From the NCBI GenBank assembly GCA_047967505.1, contig CM106540.1: DNA of 64,000 nucleotides. One strand, written 5' to 3'. Within the stretch, counting starts at the first letter, position 1. The number at the start of each line of letters is the position of its first letter. This stretch comes from Dipteris shenzhenensis. Lineage: Eukaryota; Polypodiophyta; Polypodiopsida; Gleicheniales. The position numbers were made by a program, and so were the translations under genes. The notes under the pieces were generated by a model that saw only the letters and a list, made by a program, of their open reading frames with translations, made no database searches and was not told the DNA's origin. Of the stretch, positions 23,901 to 36,800 are shown piece by piece.

Positions 23901-26900
23901 TAAACGATTTCATTTTAGTCTCTCCCAAACGAGCATCTAAATCTAGCTCATAGGGCAACGCACCATTTAAGATAGAAAGAATTATTGCAATACCAACAGG
24001 CCGCACCTTGGACGAAAACTTCACAAGGTGAAATTTGCATGTCCACTAATACGGCAGAAGCATATACCTAGATGAATCCAAAAACATTCCCAAACTCATC
24101 CTCTAAAAACACAACATAGTGCAGTTTCAATCTCTAGATAGTCACTCATAAGATTGAAAACCATAAACTCCATCACGCATAGCAAGGACTAGCTACTATG
24201 ACATCCCCACTGACATCATCAGTGCCCAACAGTGGGGGTAGACCATAGTATAAAACTATGCTCTCACCCATACAAATCCACACACCCACACATACTTGAG
24301 CATCCTTTTATACAAAGTCTTCTAGAGATCGATGCTGAGATAGATTCTGACAAACCACTGGTGTGTGAATGAAGAAAAAGAGGGTGATTAAGTCCCTCTA
24401 GGCTCCAAACAGTGGCTTGTTTTCATTTTCCCCAAGTGGTTTGGTTTGGTCGTCCTCAATGTCAAATGGTAACTTCCCATTCAAAGAGCCAAAGAAGAAA
24501 ATGTAGATTTACAGAGGAACTTCTGTAGAGGATGATCTGTTCTATACAGTATTTCTTAGAGGATTTAAGGGGCTCTAAAGGTGCACAAAGTCTTAGGTTT
24601 AAGGGCTGTATCAACAACAGACCTGTCCATATATTGGTAGATAGTGGGAGCACCCACAATTTCATCGATCCTGAGTCTACTCAAGCAATAAGACATCCAA
24701 GAACATTGGAGCATGATCTTAGAGTTGAGGTGGCTGATGGTGAGCATTCCCATCAGTAATCAATGTTGTCATGCCACTCAAATACAAAATTCAAAAAATT
24801 ATACTCTTATTGAAGATGTGTTTGTCCTTGATATGGAATCCATTGACATTGTCAGGCTATGACGCTTCAAGTCTTTGGGTGAGTTTTCAATGGATTTGGA
24901 TAACATGAATATGAAATTTATGCATTTTAGCAAGCAGATAACTTTGACCGTAGTTCAATCCTCTAAGCTGACAACCAAAAACGATCCATCCTCATATCTC
25001 TTGCTGAAAGCATCAAGTCTTCTCATCACCTACCCTTCTCAGGGAATCACGATTTCCAAACACGTAGCAACCAAGAGAGCACACAGCCTATGGACTTCTA
25101 TTTCTTCCATAAATCTCCCAATCATAAGCGCACATCATCAGCCAACGATTCAGCCCATACATGAGCAGAAATTCAGTTTTGCAAGAGCAATCTCTAAAAG
25201 CGTACCTGGAAGACATCTTTTCTACATACCTCGCGTTGAATTCCATCGTGATAGGACGGTTTTGATACCAAATGACACGACCCCGCAAGATCTGACCCTA
25301 TCACTGACCTAGAATCTCGTCCTCGATACAACCAAAATAAAAGCGCAGGTGCCTCGATCCTCCCGACCACCCCCGAGCACGTGGACTACAGCTCAACTCA
25401 TCCATAGGCCCGTATCTAACCCAGGCGTCCCATACCACCTAAGCCCATCTAGAGGACCTTCGATACACCACCTATGATCCCCCATGTAGATGGCCAGAGT
25501 CCCAGCCTGGGTCCAAGCCCCATCCATCACTTGAGGAGCGCTCAACTGATCTCCACAGTAGCACTGGCCCTCCCTCTATATAGAAGGAAACCCGCTATAG
25601 ATAGCACAATGCTATGAATAGCTCCCTCCATATAAAGCGAGCACTATATATGAATCAATCTCTATATATAGCGATCTCGGCTAAAAATAGCCATCCAGCC
25701 CTATGCTATCCCGTAACCCACGTTAACCTGCTATCCAACCCTAGGTACACCATGCACATGACACAGCCAACCTGAGAACCTGCAAACCCTAAGTGCAGGG
25801 TACTGCTCTTCACCCTGTAGGGGATCTGCAGACTGTACCGCCAGCTGCTGTATAATCGTTAGCCTTTCTGCCGCCCTGGTAGACAGCCAGCGCTTGTGGC
25901 TTGGTAGAATAGAATGGCCCTAGGGCTGGAGGCTCTTTTACAGGGCTGGAAGCCCTCCAAAAACACCTGACCCAGTCTGTCAATTTACCTTCTGGGATGA
26001 CTTGCTGTTGCAGATACAAACTTGCCCAAACAGTGCACCTGCTTGCCACATGGCAACACCCCATTGCTGCATTCGACTGTTGCCTATTTCCAGCCTGCCT
26101 CGAGTCTTCGACCTGTCCTGCAGCTCCAGTCTGCTCCTGTCTGCTGCGCAGGTCTGCAGCACTGTTTGCACACTTCTAACTTTACCCTGACAGTCCACGT
26201 TCACTGTCCTTTCACTATATTCTCTGCTACAGTCCCACGGACCACATCAGCACCTCGGGGTGCTGTCCATGTGGCTAGGATGCCATGTCATCACCTCTGT
26301 GGACCACCTCTGAAACCTTCTGGATCCATGGAGATGATCTGGAGGACCAGATGCTGTCCTGAACATGCAGCCCATCTCATCAAGATGATGGATGGCTACC
26401 TATGCATCTCATCTTCACCTACTCTACATGCTCATGGATTCTCCTCATTTGGGGCTTACAGGTGAGCAATTACGCTACATTGAAGGGTAACAGAGGGTGG
26501 AGCATTCATCTGCAAACCAATTCTTGGCACACACCTAGCCATCTAGACCCCTTAGGCTGACTTGTGTGTGGTGTAGTAAGCTGCTGGCTATTGCCACATT
26601 TCCATTCATATGCCTTGAAACTTTCAAAAAGAGATCCACTGGCAGTCTTAAATATTGAAAATTTTCTTCCACAGTGGATCTCAACCATGCTCTTTAACTT
26701 GAAAAACACTTCAGATATCGGCTTGCAAGGATACAACTCCAACCATTCTTGAGTAATCACCACCAAAGCGAAGAAGTACTCTGCTCAATAAATCAAATGA
26801 GAGTTCAAGCCTACACTATGTGAGGGAGTACAAGATCCAAAGTGCTCTTATTCTTCTCTGTCCTTTGTACCCAATATACATGCTTCACATAATGTGAATT

Positions 26901-29900
26901 ATGCTGTTTAAACTCTTCAAGCAGTTTAAGCAAGTTACAGGATTCAAGCTGTGTATTTGAACACCATGATGCAATTTGGGTAATATACAATCGACTCGCC
27001 AATTTCCAAATCAACACGCATTATACTTATACTAATCAGACATTAAAGCTTTAAAGTGGGCACATTGGCTTAGTGATGAAGTCTTCACCCTTTGCATATT
27101 GCTTACTTCATGATTTCCTCCTCACTTTTGACCAAGATTTTCCAAGCATGTAAGATTGGCCAGGTGCTTGGTTAATTATTCTAATTTGATGGGCAAGTGT
27201 CTCTCCCAAATGCCAAAATTGCCACAAACATGTTAAGCATAACACCACAATCTATAAGAACCTACATGAGCAGGCAATGGCTACTGTGGAGTATGTGAAA
27301 TCCAAGCTGACAAGATGAGGTTTGGGGGCAAGGTAATACCATCTAGAGAGAAGTTTAAACGTGTTACAAGCACTCACGCTATTATGGCCACAGATGGCAA
27401 CTATCATTAGCATAAGGGTTCGCACCATGTTTGGGTAGATGATCGTGGTCATAGCCATGGCATAGTCTAGCGAGCAAGCTCTAGCCTGGCCTGCTTGTTT
27501 TGGAGCTACTCAATCAAAACTTCATGATCAACCTATTTACATCAAACTAGCTAAATCCTCCTTCCCCATAACATGAATGGCCGTGTTTTGAAATCATCAC
27601 TGAGAGGCTTAGGTTACAATTTCATATGACATGTAGGAAAAGCATGCCACCCATGCTAATATCATTCATGTTTGAATTAGAAATAAACGGTTGCTGTACG
27701 GATAGAATTGTCACAAAGATACAAGGGATAATAGTTTGAAGTGATCCACTGCATGGATGCATGCATCAATGAAAGAAGGGGAAGGAAGGAAGTGGGAAAG
27801 TGGACGCAGATGGAAGGGAATGAATAGATAGAGTATCAGTAGTATAGATAAGGTATTAAGGTGAAAAAGATAATCATCCTAAGATGAAAATTACTTAAGC
27901 ATGCAGTTTCACAACCACACGTACCTGGACCATAGCTTGCTCTTGCTCTTCCTTGTCCGCAAGTGCTTGTCTCAAGTGAGATACCTTCGCTTCTAATGTT
28001 TCTAGCTGCACATCACATACAAAAAGGCATAAATATGTGTAACACATCAAAGCATTGTGTACAAAGTTACAATAGAATAAAACAATAATGTTCACATTCT
28101 TATAATACTAAGATGTGAGCATTTTAAGGTACAACCCATTTATGTAGCTACTCATAACATAATTTTTTCATGACACAAAACCCTTGAGTTTATGCTCACC
28201 TATAAGTTGCATCAGCCCATGGTGGCATGTATGTACCTTGTCTCATAGGCCCATGAGGCCTCCCAAAGAATTAATCTCCCTCTCTCAACACAAACACAGA
28301 CACACCACTGAATACAGGACCAAATTTATGATCTAAAAATATAACAAGCAGTGCAGTTTTATCCTCACAACAGTCCCTGTTGAAAATTCTAAACTCCATC
28401 AGGCACAGCAAGGGCTCACTACTATGACAACGCGAAATTGTTACAGATCAAATGCATATGTTACAGTTCTATAGATAGATTACACATCATAGACGTATGT
28501 CAAATGTGTATTGTCCAGCCTTCTCCAAAATTTTAAGCAGCTTAAAGCTCTAAAACTAAAACCAGAGAGTGACTGGGAGCATATTTGTGAAGTTAAGCTT
28601 CAGGCTGCTCCTAAACTTATACATTTTGTTTATTCAAAATAGATCCATTGGCTAGCATCTTCAAGCTGAAAATATAAAATGACACACATTCACAAATGAC
28701 ATGAAAATGCGAGGGAACATGAAGAATAGAGGCCATTGCCATATTCCATTTCTAATCTGCTAGTTTTTGAGTTCAAAAAAATGTACACCATCATTTAAAA
28801 ATCTAAATTAATTTGGTTTATGTTCCTTTATCCCAACTGCAACAATTTTGATTTATCAAAGGTCATTATATACACTGCATATAATGAACTTCTTGCTTTC
28901 ACAGTTCCATGTTCAAGAGGCAAAAAGTACAATGATGTTCTAACTTCTCTTTCCTTTTGGTGTGCATTTGATAGCTGAAGACAGAGTACACCTTCTGCAG
29001 ATGGAAGGTCTCGATAGAAAAAGATACCGACCTTGGCAGAGAGCAATCGCCTGTTGTCCTCCCTCACCAGCTCCATAAAAGCGATTTCCAGCTCCTCTGC
29101 CCTGGGATACAGTAGAGGCCTTAATTGAATTTCTCGTTCATCAAACCCCATGACAGGAAATTAGAAAAGGACTCTTACCAACAAAATAACTCATGCAAGA
29201 AACATTAAGACTGCACACACAAAATGCTTAGAGGGAATGATGTTGGCACCTCAAAGTTGCAGCCCTGCTCTCCTCAAGGGCTCTAGAGAGCTCCACTTTC
29301 AACCATTTGACCTACAAAAGCTCAATGCACCAGTGACCACAAATCAAACTGTTTTAGATGTCCATTCCATATATCAGGATCTTATGATCAGTGCTTCTTA
29401 GGTGTTCTGCTTAACAAAATGTAATGTTGAAGGTCTTATGAAGTAAAACATCCTTGTGCTGAAATGCATCGAAAAGATAAATATAAACTGAAACTTGTTC
29501 CATTGTCTTGCACCTAGTTTTATTAGGATTGCAGTAAAATCCCCCCCCCCCCCCCCAAAAAAAAAGAAACGCAAGTCCAGCATTATTATGTGATAAAAAC
29601 AGCAACTACAAGTATAATAAAGTGTCCGTATGAAAACTCAACATCATTCTGTTTTGCCTTTCAAAAGAGCATCAAAATTTATGCCAGCACTGGCTTAGTG
29701 ACAGATGGATGAAAGTAAAAAATCCCATATATATTATTCCCTTTGTATAGCCGTAAGACAAAAACTGTGCCAAAATGTATGGAAAAGATAAATGTAAACT
29801 GAAACTCGTTCCATTCTCTTGCCACCTAATTTTATCAGGATCAAAGTAAAAACGTTCTTTCAAGAATAAAACACAAGTTCCCTATTATTATAATTTGTGC

Positions 29901-32900
29901 GCTAAAAATCTCTCCACTATGAGCTGGCCTAAAAGAGCCCACAGTGTACGTATCAACTCATCAAGCCCTTATCAAGAGAGAGTCTGATCTTATAAGAGGT
30001 TCTGGATATAGAGCTCATTTCTCCACTTGTGAACCCCCATATGAGAAGAGCATGGGGGAGGTTGACATACAGCATAGGTAGAGAAGGGGGATGGACGGCG
30101 ACTGCCATGTGGGATGCAGCCTGGCTGCCACATGGGCAGCACATGATACCGGGTGGCCACACAGACCACCCAGACCAGTATCTAGGGCTTGCTGGGTGCC
30201 CTGGATTAAGGCTGACATAGGGCTGTTATATGCCTAGTCATTGGCCCATACAGGTGGGCAGATGGGCTGGGATAAAACCCCAAGAAGAGACGCCAAGAGT
30301 AGGGCCTTATATCAGCCAGGAATCTGCTGCTGGTAGGCAGTCCCACAGCCTGCAATTCTTTTGGGTGTACATCTGAGTGTTCTATCTCCCAGATTTGATG
30401 TGATTTCTTTACATGCATGCACTTGGGAGTGAGTCGTCGTCTCATGTGACATTGTGTGATCTTGGAGAAGTCTTCTGCTGGGGGAGTTGGCTGTAGCAAG
30501 CAAGCTCTCTGTTTGACATGATTTCAGGACCTTGCATGGTACTGGAATCATTCTCTGACAAGAGGAGGATCTGAAGATTCATTAGAACGAGGTTTGCCCT
30601 GCCCTCCCATTCTTGAGAAGACCATAATATAACAGTTGCTTTCAGGGGTCCGTGCTTAGGCTCAAGATTGTCCCCTTTACATGCTCTAACTGGACTTCAT
30701 TATTCCATAGATAACCATTTTATTTTCTCTCATTGTTTATTCTTACTATTTGTGAGCATGTTTACTCTTTTCCCCCCCAAGAACAAACACGATGCACTTT
30801 GAAACCAGCCCAACATATTCACGCTCCATACCTCCTACCCGCTCTCCATGTATATTTGCTGCAATTTTAAGGGAATTTTTAAGGACACTTATTTCATACA
30901 ATCTCAGGATTACAGTTCACAAGACTTGGCGCACAGCCCGAAGAAGCTTTCACCTTTGCTCTCAGTACATAGGGATCAGATGTCTATCCTGTCAATACTC
31001 AAGTCCAGCATACAGTCTCGCGGACTCTTACACTCTTCAGAGAGGGGGAAGAGAGGAGGGCGAGAGGGGGGGGGGGGGGGTGGAGGGACACAGATGAGAA
31101 GAACACTTAAAGCTATATAAGAGAGTGGCACCTGTTCCACTAGATCTGCAACGCTGATTTCCACCTCCTCCAGCACTTCATCTTGAAGTATCTCTTTCAG
31201 TTCTGAAGTACCGTCCTCACCTGTAGAGCTCACAGCCTTTACAGACTGTTGCCGCTTGATGGCATTTGTAGATTTATCATAATTGTACAGCTTGGATGAA
31301 ATTGACCCATTGACACCACGCCAGATAGACCGTTCCATTGAACGCTCAGAAAGAGCAGCAAGCACTTTGGGACGATGCTTTATACGTAGCTCCTGTAGCA
31401 TTGACTCATCTACAGATTGGTAACCCACACAAGCGGTGAGGACTAATTGACTGCTGTCAAACGTTGCACCAGCTAAAGATTGCAGCATTGCAACAGCATC
31501 TCCTGCATCTTTTGTGGCCATGATCGCTGATCCTGTCGAGCAACTCACCAAACTTCAGCCAGAATACTGAAACATCTAGAAAATAATTGAGATAGAAGAA
31601 AAAGAGAGAAAACGAAGGGAGGGATGTCCATAGAGGCCTGATGAATCAAATATCTTAAAGCAGGGTTGCTGAAATTTACCATGAAGCTCCAGGAGAGCAA
31701 GTGTAATTCGGAAAAGCACAGTACGATTTCCCTCATACAGTAGCACATCCCAGACTCGTAAAACTGCAGAAGCCATCTATCACATGTATGAGCACTACTG
31801 CAGAGTATATACTACGAAACATTTGCATGCATACACAGACATTACTTTTAAATCACACATTATCCATCACTTGATCATGAACTTGAGCTCAAAGAGATTT
31901 ATAATTTTGCAATGTAACCCTAGCCTCCTAAAGTATAACAGTCAATGACACAAAGGGAGATCAACAAATACTGGATGCACTATCTACAAAGTCACAATAA
32001 AAGTGTTGCCAAATTTGATGATTTTGTTGACAACAAGGTAACAGATTAAATCCAAAAAATGGGAACAAAAGGAGACAGCAGCATTAGTAAGTATGTTGAA
32101 TTTACAAGGATCCACAAATCTCTTCTTCCATTAGAACAGACTAGACTAACAAGGCCTACAACAAATATCTCAGTTTGTGCATAAAGTCACAGAGAGGCGA
32201 AAGTTTCAAAGCTACATCCCTCACAACAATCTGGAGGACCTGATTTGCCTGCAGGAGAGAATGCATTACAGTTCAAAATCGCACAAATTCTGCCACACCA
32301 GCATCAATCCCACATATATAAGTGTTATGGGCAGAGAGGGAAAATAGGCTTCTGCACCCGCATAAGGTATTTTGATATAGTTGAACAGTGGAAATTTTTT
32401 CTCACCAAGTAGTTGAATTTCTTCTCAATAGTTTATCAGAATAGTAGAAATTTTTTCTCACCGTGCTCTCTACAACAAAAAGGCTCCACTATTCACTCAG
32501 CTTCACGATTAACTCATCCTTAAAGAGACAAAAGGCAGGTGTCAGTAAGGACTCCGAGGGAGGTTAGTAATTGGGATGATGTGGCATCATTGGCCAAAGG
32601 TAGAAAGTGACTTCGAAAACCGGATCTATTCACACAATGATGATACCAAATGGCAACATGATGACACCAAAGTCAATCATGAACAAGGATACCAAGAACA
32701 AATAGTCTTGTTATTATTTCAGGAAGCCTGCATATTTCGTTTTCCATTGTAGGAAGAGAAAGTCAGACATTGGAAAACGAGAGTCTAGTAAACTCTATGC
32801 ACATACAGCAAGATGCCAAACAAATAATGCTGAATAAGCCTTATCAATATCAAAGCTAAATAAATATGAATATGTCAAAGAATCCCGGTTTATTAACTCA

Positions 32901-33837
32901 GAACTTGTAGCCATTTCATTCCAGCTTAATAGGTGGACAATTGTAATGATAGGGTGTAGAAAAATCCTTGCTAAGATGGGTATTGCCACATAAACACCGC
33001 AAGAAGAGAACACTATATGTCATGTTGCTCCTTACTTCATCAAATTAAGTCACTCATAAGATACTAATACAGATGTTGAACAGAGATGCACGGAATGTTT
33101 TGTATATTCCAAGCTCAAGGATGATCTTCTGTGTTACTGCAATACATGAACAAAATAATAAATTCAAATTTGATGAGCATATAAGGCTTGGCATCCCCTA
33201 CCACCAAGGCACAATCCAGGGTATCGTCACTTGAAGTCAATCCTTGGGAGCTGAGTCACATCCCCAGTAGCGAAGCCAAGCCTATTTTAATCTCTTGTCT
33301 ATAGTTAGCAAGACACTAACATCCATCATAACCTCTGTCAATATGTCCTCCACCCCCTGCTACCACCTATCCTAATCAAATTGTCCATGTGTGTTTTTTT
33401 ATCCCTCACAAATATTTTCCAACTAAATTTTAGGTAAAATAGTCCCCAGAATCCCAAGGTGAAGGGGTAAATGAGCATTACTAATCCTTGGATAGATCAA
33501 GGGATGCATTTGATGCAAGAGATTCAAGTCTCAAATCGCTGCAGAGTGTGGGATGTGCTACTTGAACACGAAACCTTTCAGGTATCAGAACCTTTGGCTG
33601 AATCGGAGATGGAATGGGGACAAAGTTTGAGGGACCAAGTGAAAATGATCTCCCAAATCGATTTTGCAAGGTCCATTCATTTATAGATTAGTCACTAAAT
33701 TCTCGTTATCCAGCTTATTGTGTCATGTTATTAGCCTGACCAAGGATGCGAAGGGCTTGATGATGATTTTCTCCTCAAAAGGGAATTGCATCCATTGGTT
33801 GATGCTCAACTTACTATTTTCATTACCAGTTATTTTT

Positions 33838-33889
<52 letters not shown>

Positions 33890-36800
33890 CTCCCCCCCTA
33901 CCTCCACGCCCACATCTTTTGCAATGCATCTTTGAAAATTCCTCCACCAACCTTTTGGGCAGCCATGCTGGAGTTCCTGCATTTGAATTTGTGGTCGGAG
34001 GCCTATTGAATGTACATACATCTTGTTTTTAATGAGGATCGATTATGAAATTCCACTTGAATAACTGTTCACTTCCAGCATCAACGAAAAAGTGCAAAAG
34101 CATGTATGTTTGCAAGTGAGTGCAGGTAGAACCGGATCAAGAGACCAGTGCTGAGTAACCGTCTTTGAAGAAGGTGGCCAGAATGGGCAACCTATGGCAC
34201 ATTGCAGAGGGAGAATTTTGCAATGAAGTGTGGGAGAATTTTTCCAGAAAGAAAAGAGTGTTTTGAGGAGGAAGCTGCAAGGGATTTCCCAGGACAGGGT
34301 TTTGAGGGGGGTGTACGGACAGGCAGAAGGGTCACAAGCAGAGGGTCAGAGGGGGGGGAATGTGTGTTACGCGTCATAGGCTGCAATTGGGAGTGAAGCA
34401 GAATGCACAGGTGAGGGTTTACACAGCACACGCAAGGGAGGGTTTAAACAGACCTCACATATGTGGGGGGTGATTGCACACAAGTAGGACTGATTGCACA
34501 CGTGGGACAGTTCACCACACATGCACATGGGGGCGTTGCTGTAACACATGCTCTAAAACAGAATATAGGGAAAAGAAGGGAGCGGACGCATGTAGGGATG
34601 AATTTTGCCCAAAGGGTGTAGTCAATGTGAAGGCACAAGGGCCTCTTTGTGTACCCTTTTGCTTCTAGTGGTGCATGGCCAAGTTCAATTTCACAGCCTC
34701 ACTAGGATATTTTCCATTGCTTACCTCTCCAACAAAATATTCACCACTACTAATATCGGAGATACATATTGTGACACGCACGGGCTGAGAGACCTCTATC
34801 CAGAATTATTTATCATGTCATGGCTCCTCTGCCCGAATTCCATGGACGGCCTATCCTACTCCCACATTGCTGCCTCCTTCCTTTCCCAACATTAAGGACT
34901 GCAATCAGACAACAGCCAAACACTTCAGAGCATGGTGGCACATACTAGAGAGCAGCTCCTACACACAAAAGTGGTTTCGAAAGCTGCCATGCATGGGTTC
35001 AGGCATAGAACGGGCTGTTTACCACCCTCCCATCTTCCACGTGAGCTGGACCATTGTGAGATGGAATGTGCATGGCTTTCAAACCATGCGAGACAGTATT
35101 CACAGCGCCTGATTCTTCATCGAGAGTTGAAGAGGGCTTTGATTGGGGAGTCCATGGATATCCTCATGTTGCAGGAATATGTGTCTCTTTGTCAGATATT
35201 CATAAGTATGGGGTCTTCTTCTACAAAAAGGACTGGAGGTTTGGTCTGCAATGCATGAACGCAATGGACGACTTTGTATATCCATCAGTTCAACCTTGGC
35301 ATTTGCATGTTTGACCAAGGAGAGCTGATTGGAGGCAGAGCAGGGCTCAGAATTGGAGGATCTTGAGATAGGGATCCTAAACGTCTATGCTCCAGCCTGT
35401 CAACAACAAGGTTCCTGATGTATACTCTTGTGTGACTGGAGGGACTTCACCACCCTTGAGTTTGCAGAGAATGCGCTAAAAGGGGCATCTTTCTCAAAGA
35501 TCTCCAGGCAATCCCAGATTTTACTTTGGCAAGCGCTGCCATGATGGTTTATTCAAGAGGTTAGATCGATTATATATTGGTGACTGGGCCATGCATAAAG
35601 GTTGAACCACAGGTACCCTTGCAGGCACAATGATCCAAATCATTTGCCCATTGTCCTCCGTCTAGATCAGCCTCATCAAGGGCGTCCCAGATTATCTCTG
35701 TCGGGAGGCGAACGTACAAGCCATCTTGCAGATAAGGACAGTGGAGGAGGCTCAGCGACAGGAGATGTGAACCCTCTAGACAGCAAATGCTATCCAAACC
35801 CTACACACAGGTAATTAGAAGCAGGTAATACCTCTATGAGTGAGAGAGAGCCCTCAGGAGGGACCTTGCCTCCATAGAGAGGCTTTGGGAGTAGCAGCTT
35901 AGTTCATTGTAGTTCACGGACAGATACGTGCACACAAGACTTGCACTCCAAGCGAGAGAGATCAGGGGATGCAAAGTACTCCTGACAGGATGATGCGACA
36001 TTTTTCCAGACCACAGGCCCAAGTTCAACAAGGACCATCTCCAGCATTTGAGAGATGGGGAAGGCCAACTCCACTCACATCCATAGAAGATTCTGGAGAT
36101 GACCGATTCCTTTTATGGGCAGCTTTTCCCAATAGAGTTGACCACCCCAGATGCACCGTTATGGGTGCTTAGATGCTTAAGGACTAGAAGGCCCTTCCTG
36201 TGTAAAAATGCTTGAGGCCTTGAAGGCCCTTCCCCAGTACCTTCCCTCCATAGAGAGGCTTCAGGGGTAGAAGCTTAGTTCATTGTGGCTTGCGGACAGG
36301 TACGTCCACCCAAGACGTGCACTTTAAGCCAATAGAGACCACGGAAAATGAAGTACTGCTACCATTCTCGAGGGCCCATTGGGTATAACAGGGTGACAGG
36401 ATGACACACCAGTCTTTCTAGATCACAGACCCCAGATTGACAAGGACCCAGCTCTAGCATTTGAGAGAAGGAGAAGGCCAACTCCACTTGCATCCGTAGA
36501 AGAAAATTTCCAAATAAAACTTTGTCCTCTGATATCATTTGCTCACTAGTGATAGCAGAATCTCCTACGATTTCTTACACTTTAATTTCCTCCTACAAAC
36601 GCAGTCTTTGCTAGTTAAGATTATTAAAAGGCCAGTAGTTACTTTATCTCGGCAAGTATAAGTCTGTTAACAAGTTCCAATTGACAAATCCACCTGATAA
36701 ACCCAAAATAGGACACCCTGGGGAAAGGCTTGAATACACAATCATGTAATAAGGCTTGAACACGCGATAGCGACTTGCATACAGGAAACCATCAAAAGAA

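Noticed and set aside
35602-35814. 70-codon frame as a separate gene
   Set aside because: It contains the end of the LINE EEP domain ([12 protein letters not shown]) and so belongs to that remnant.
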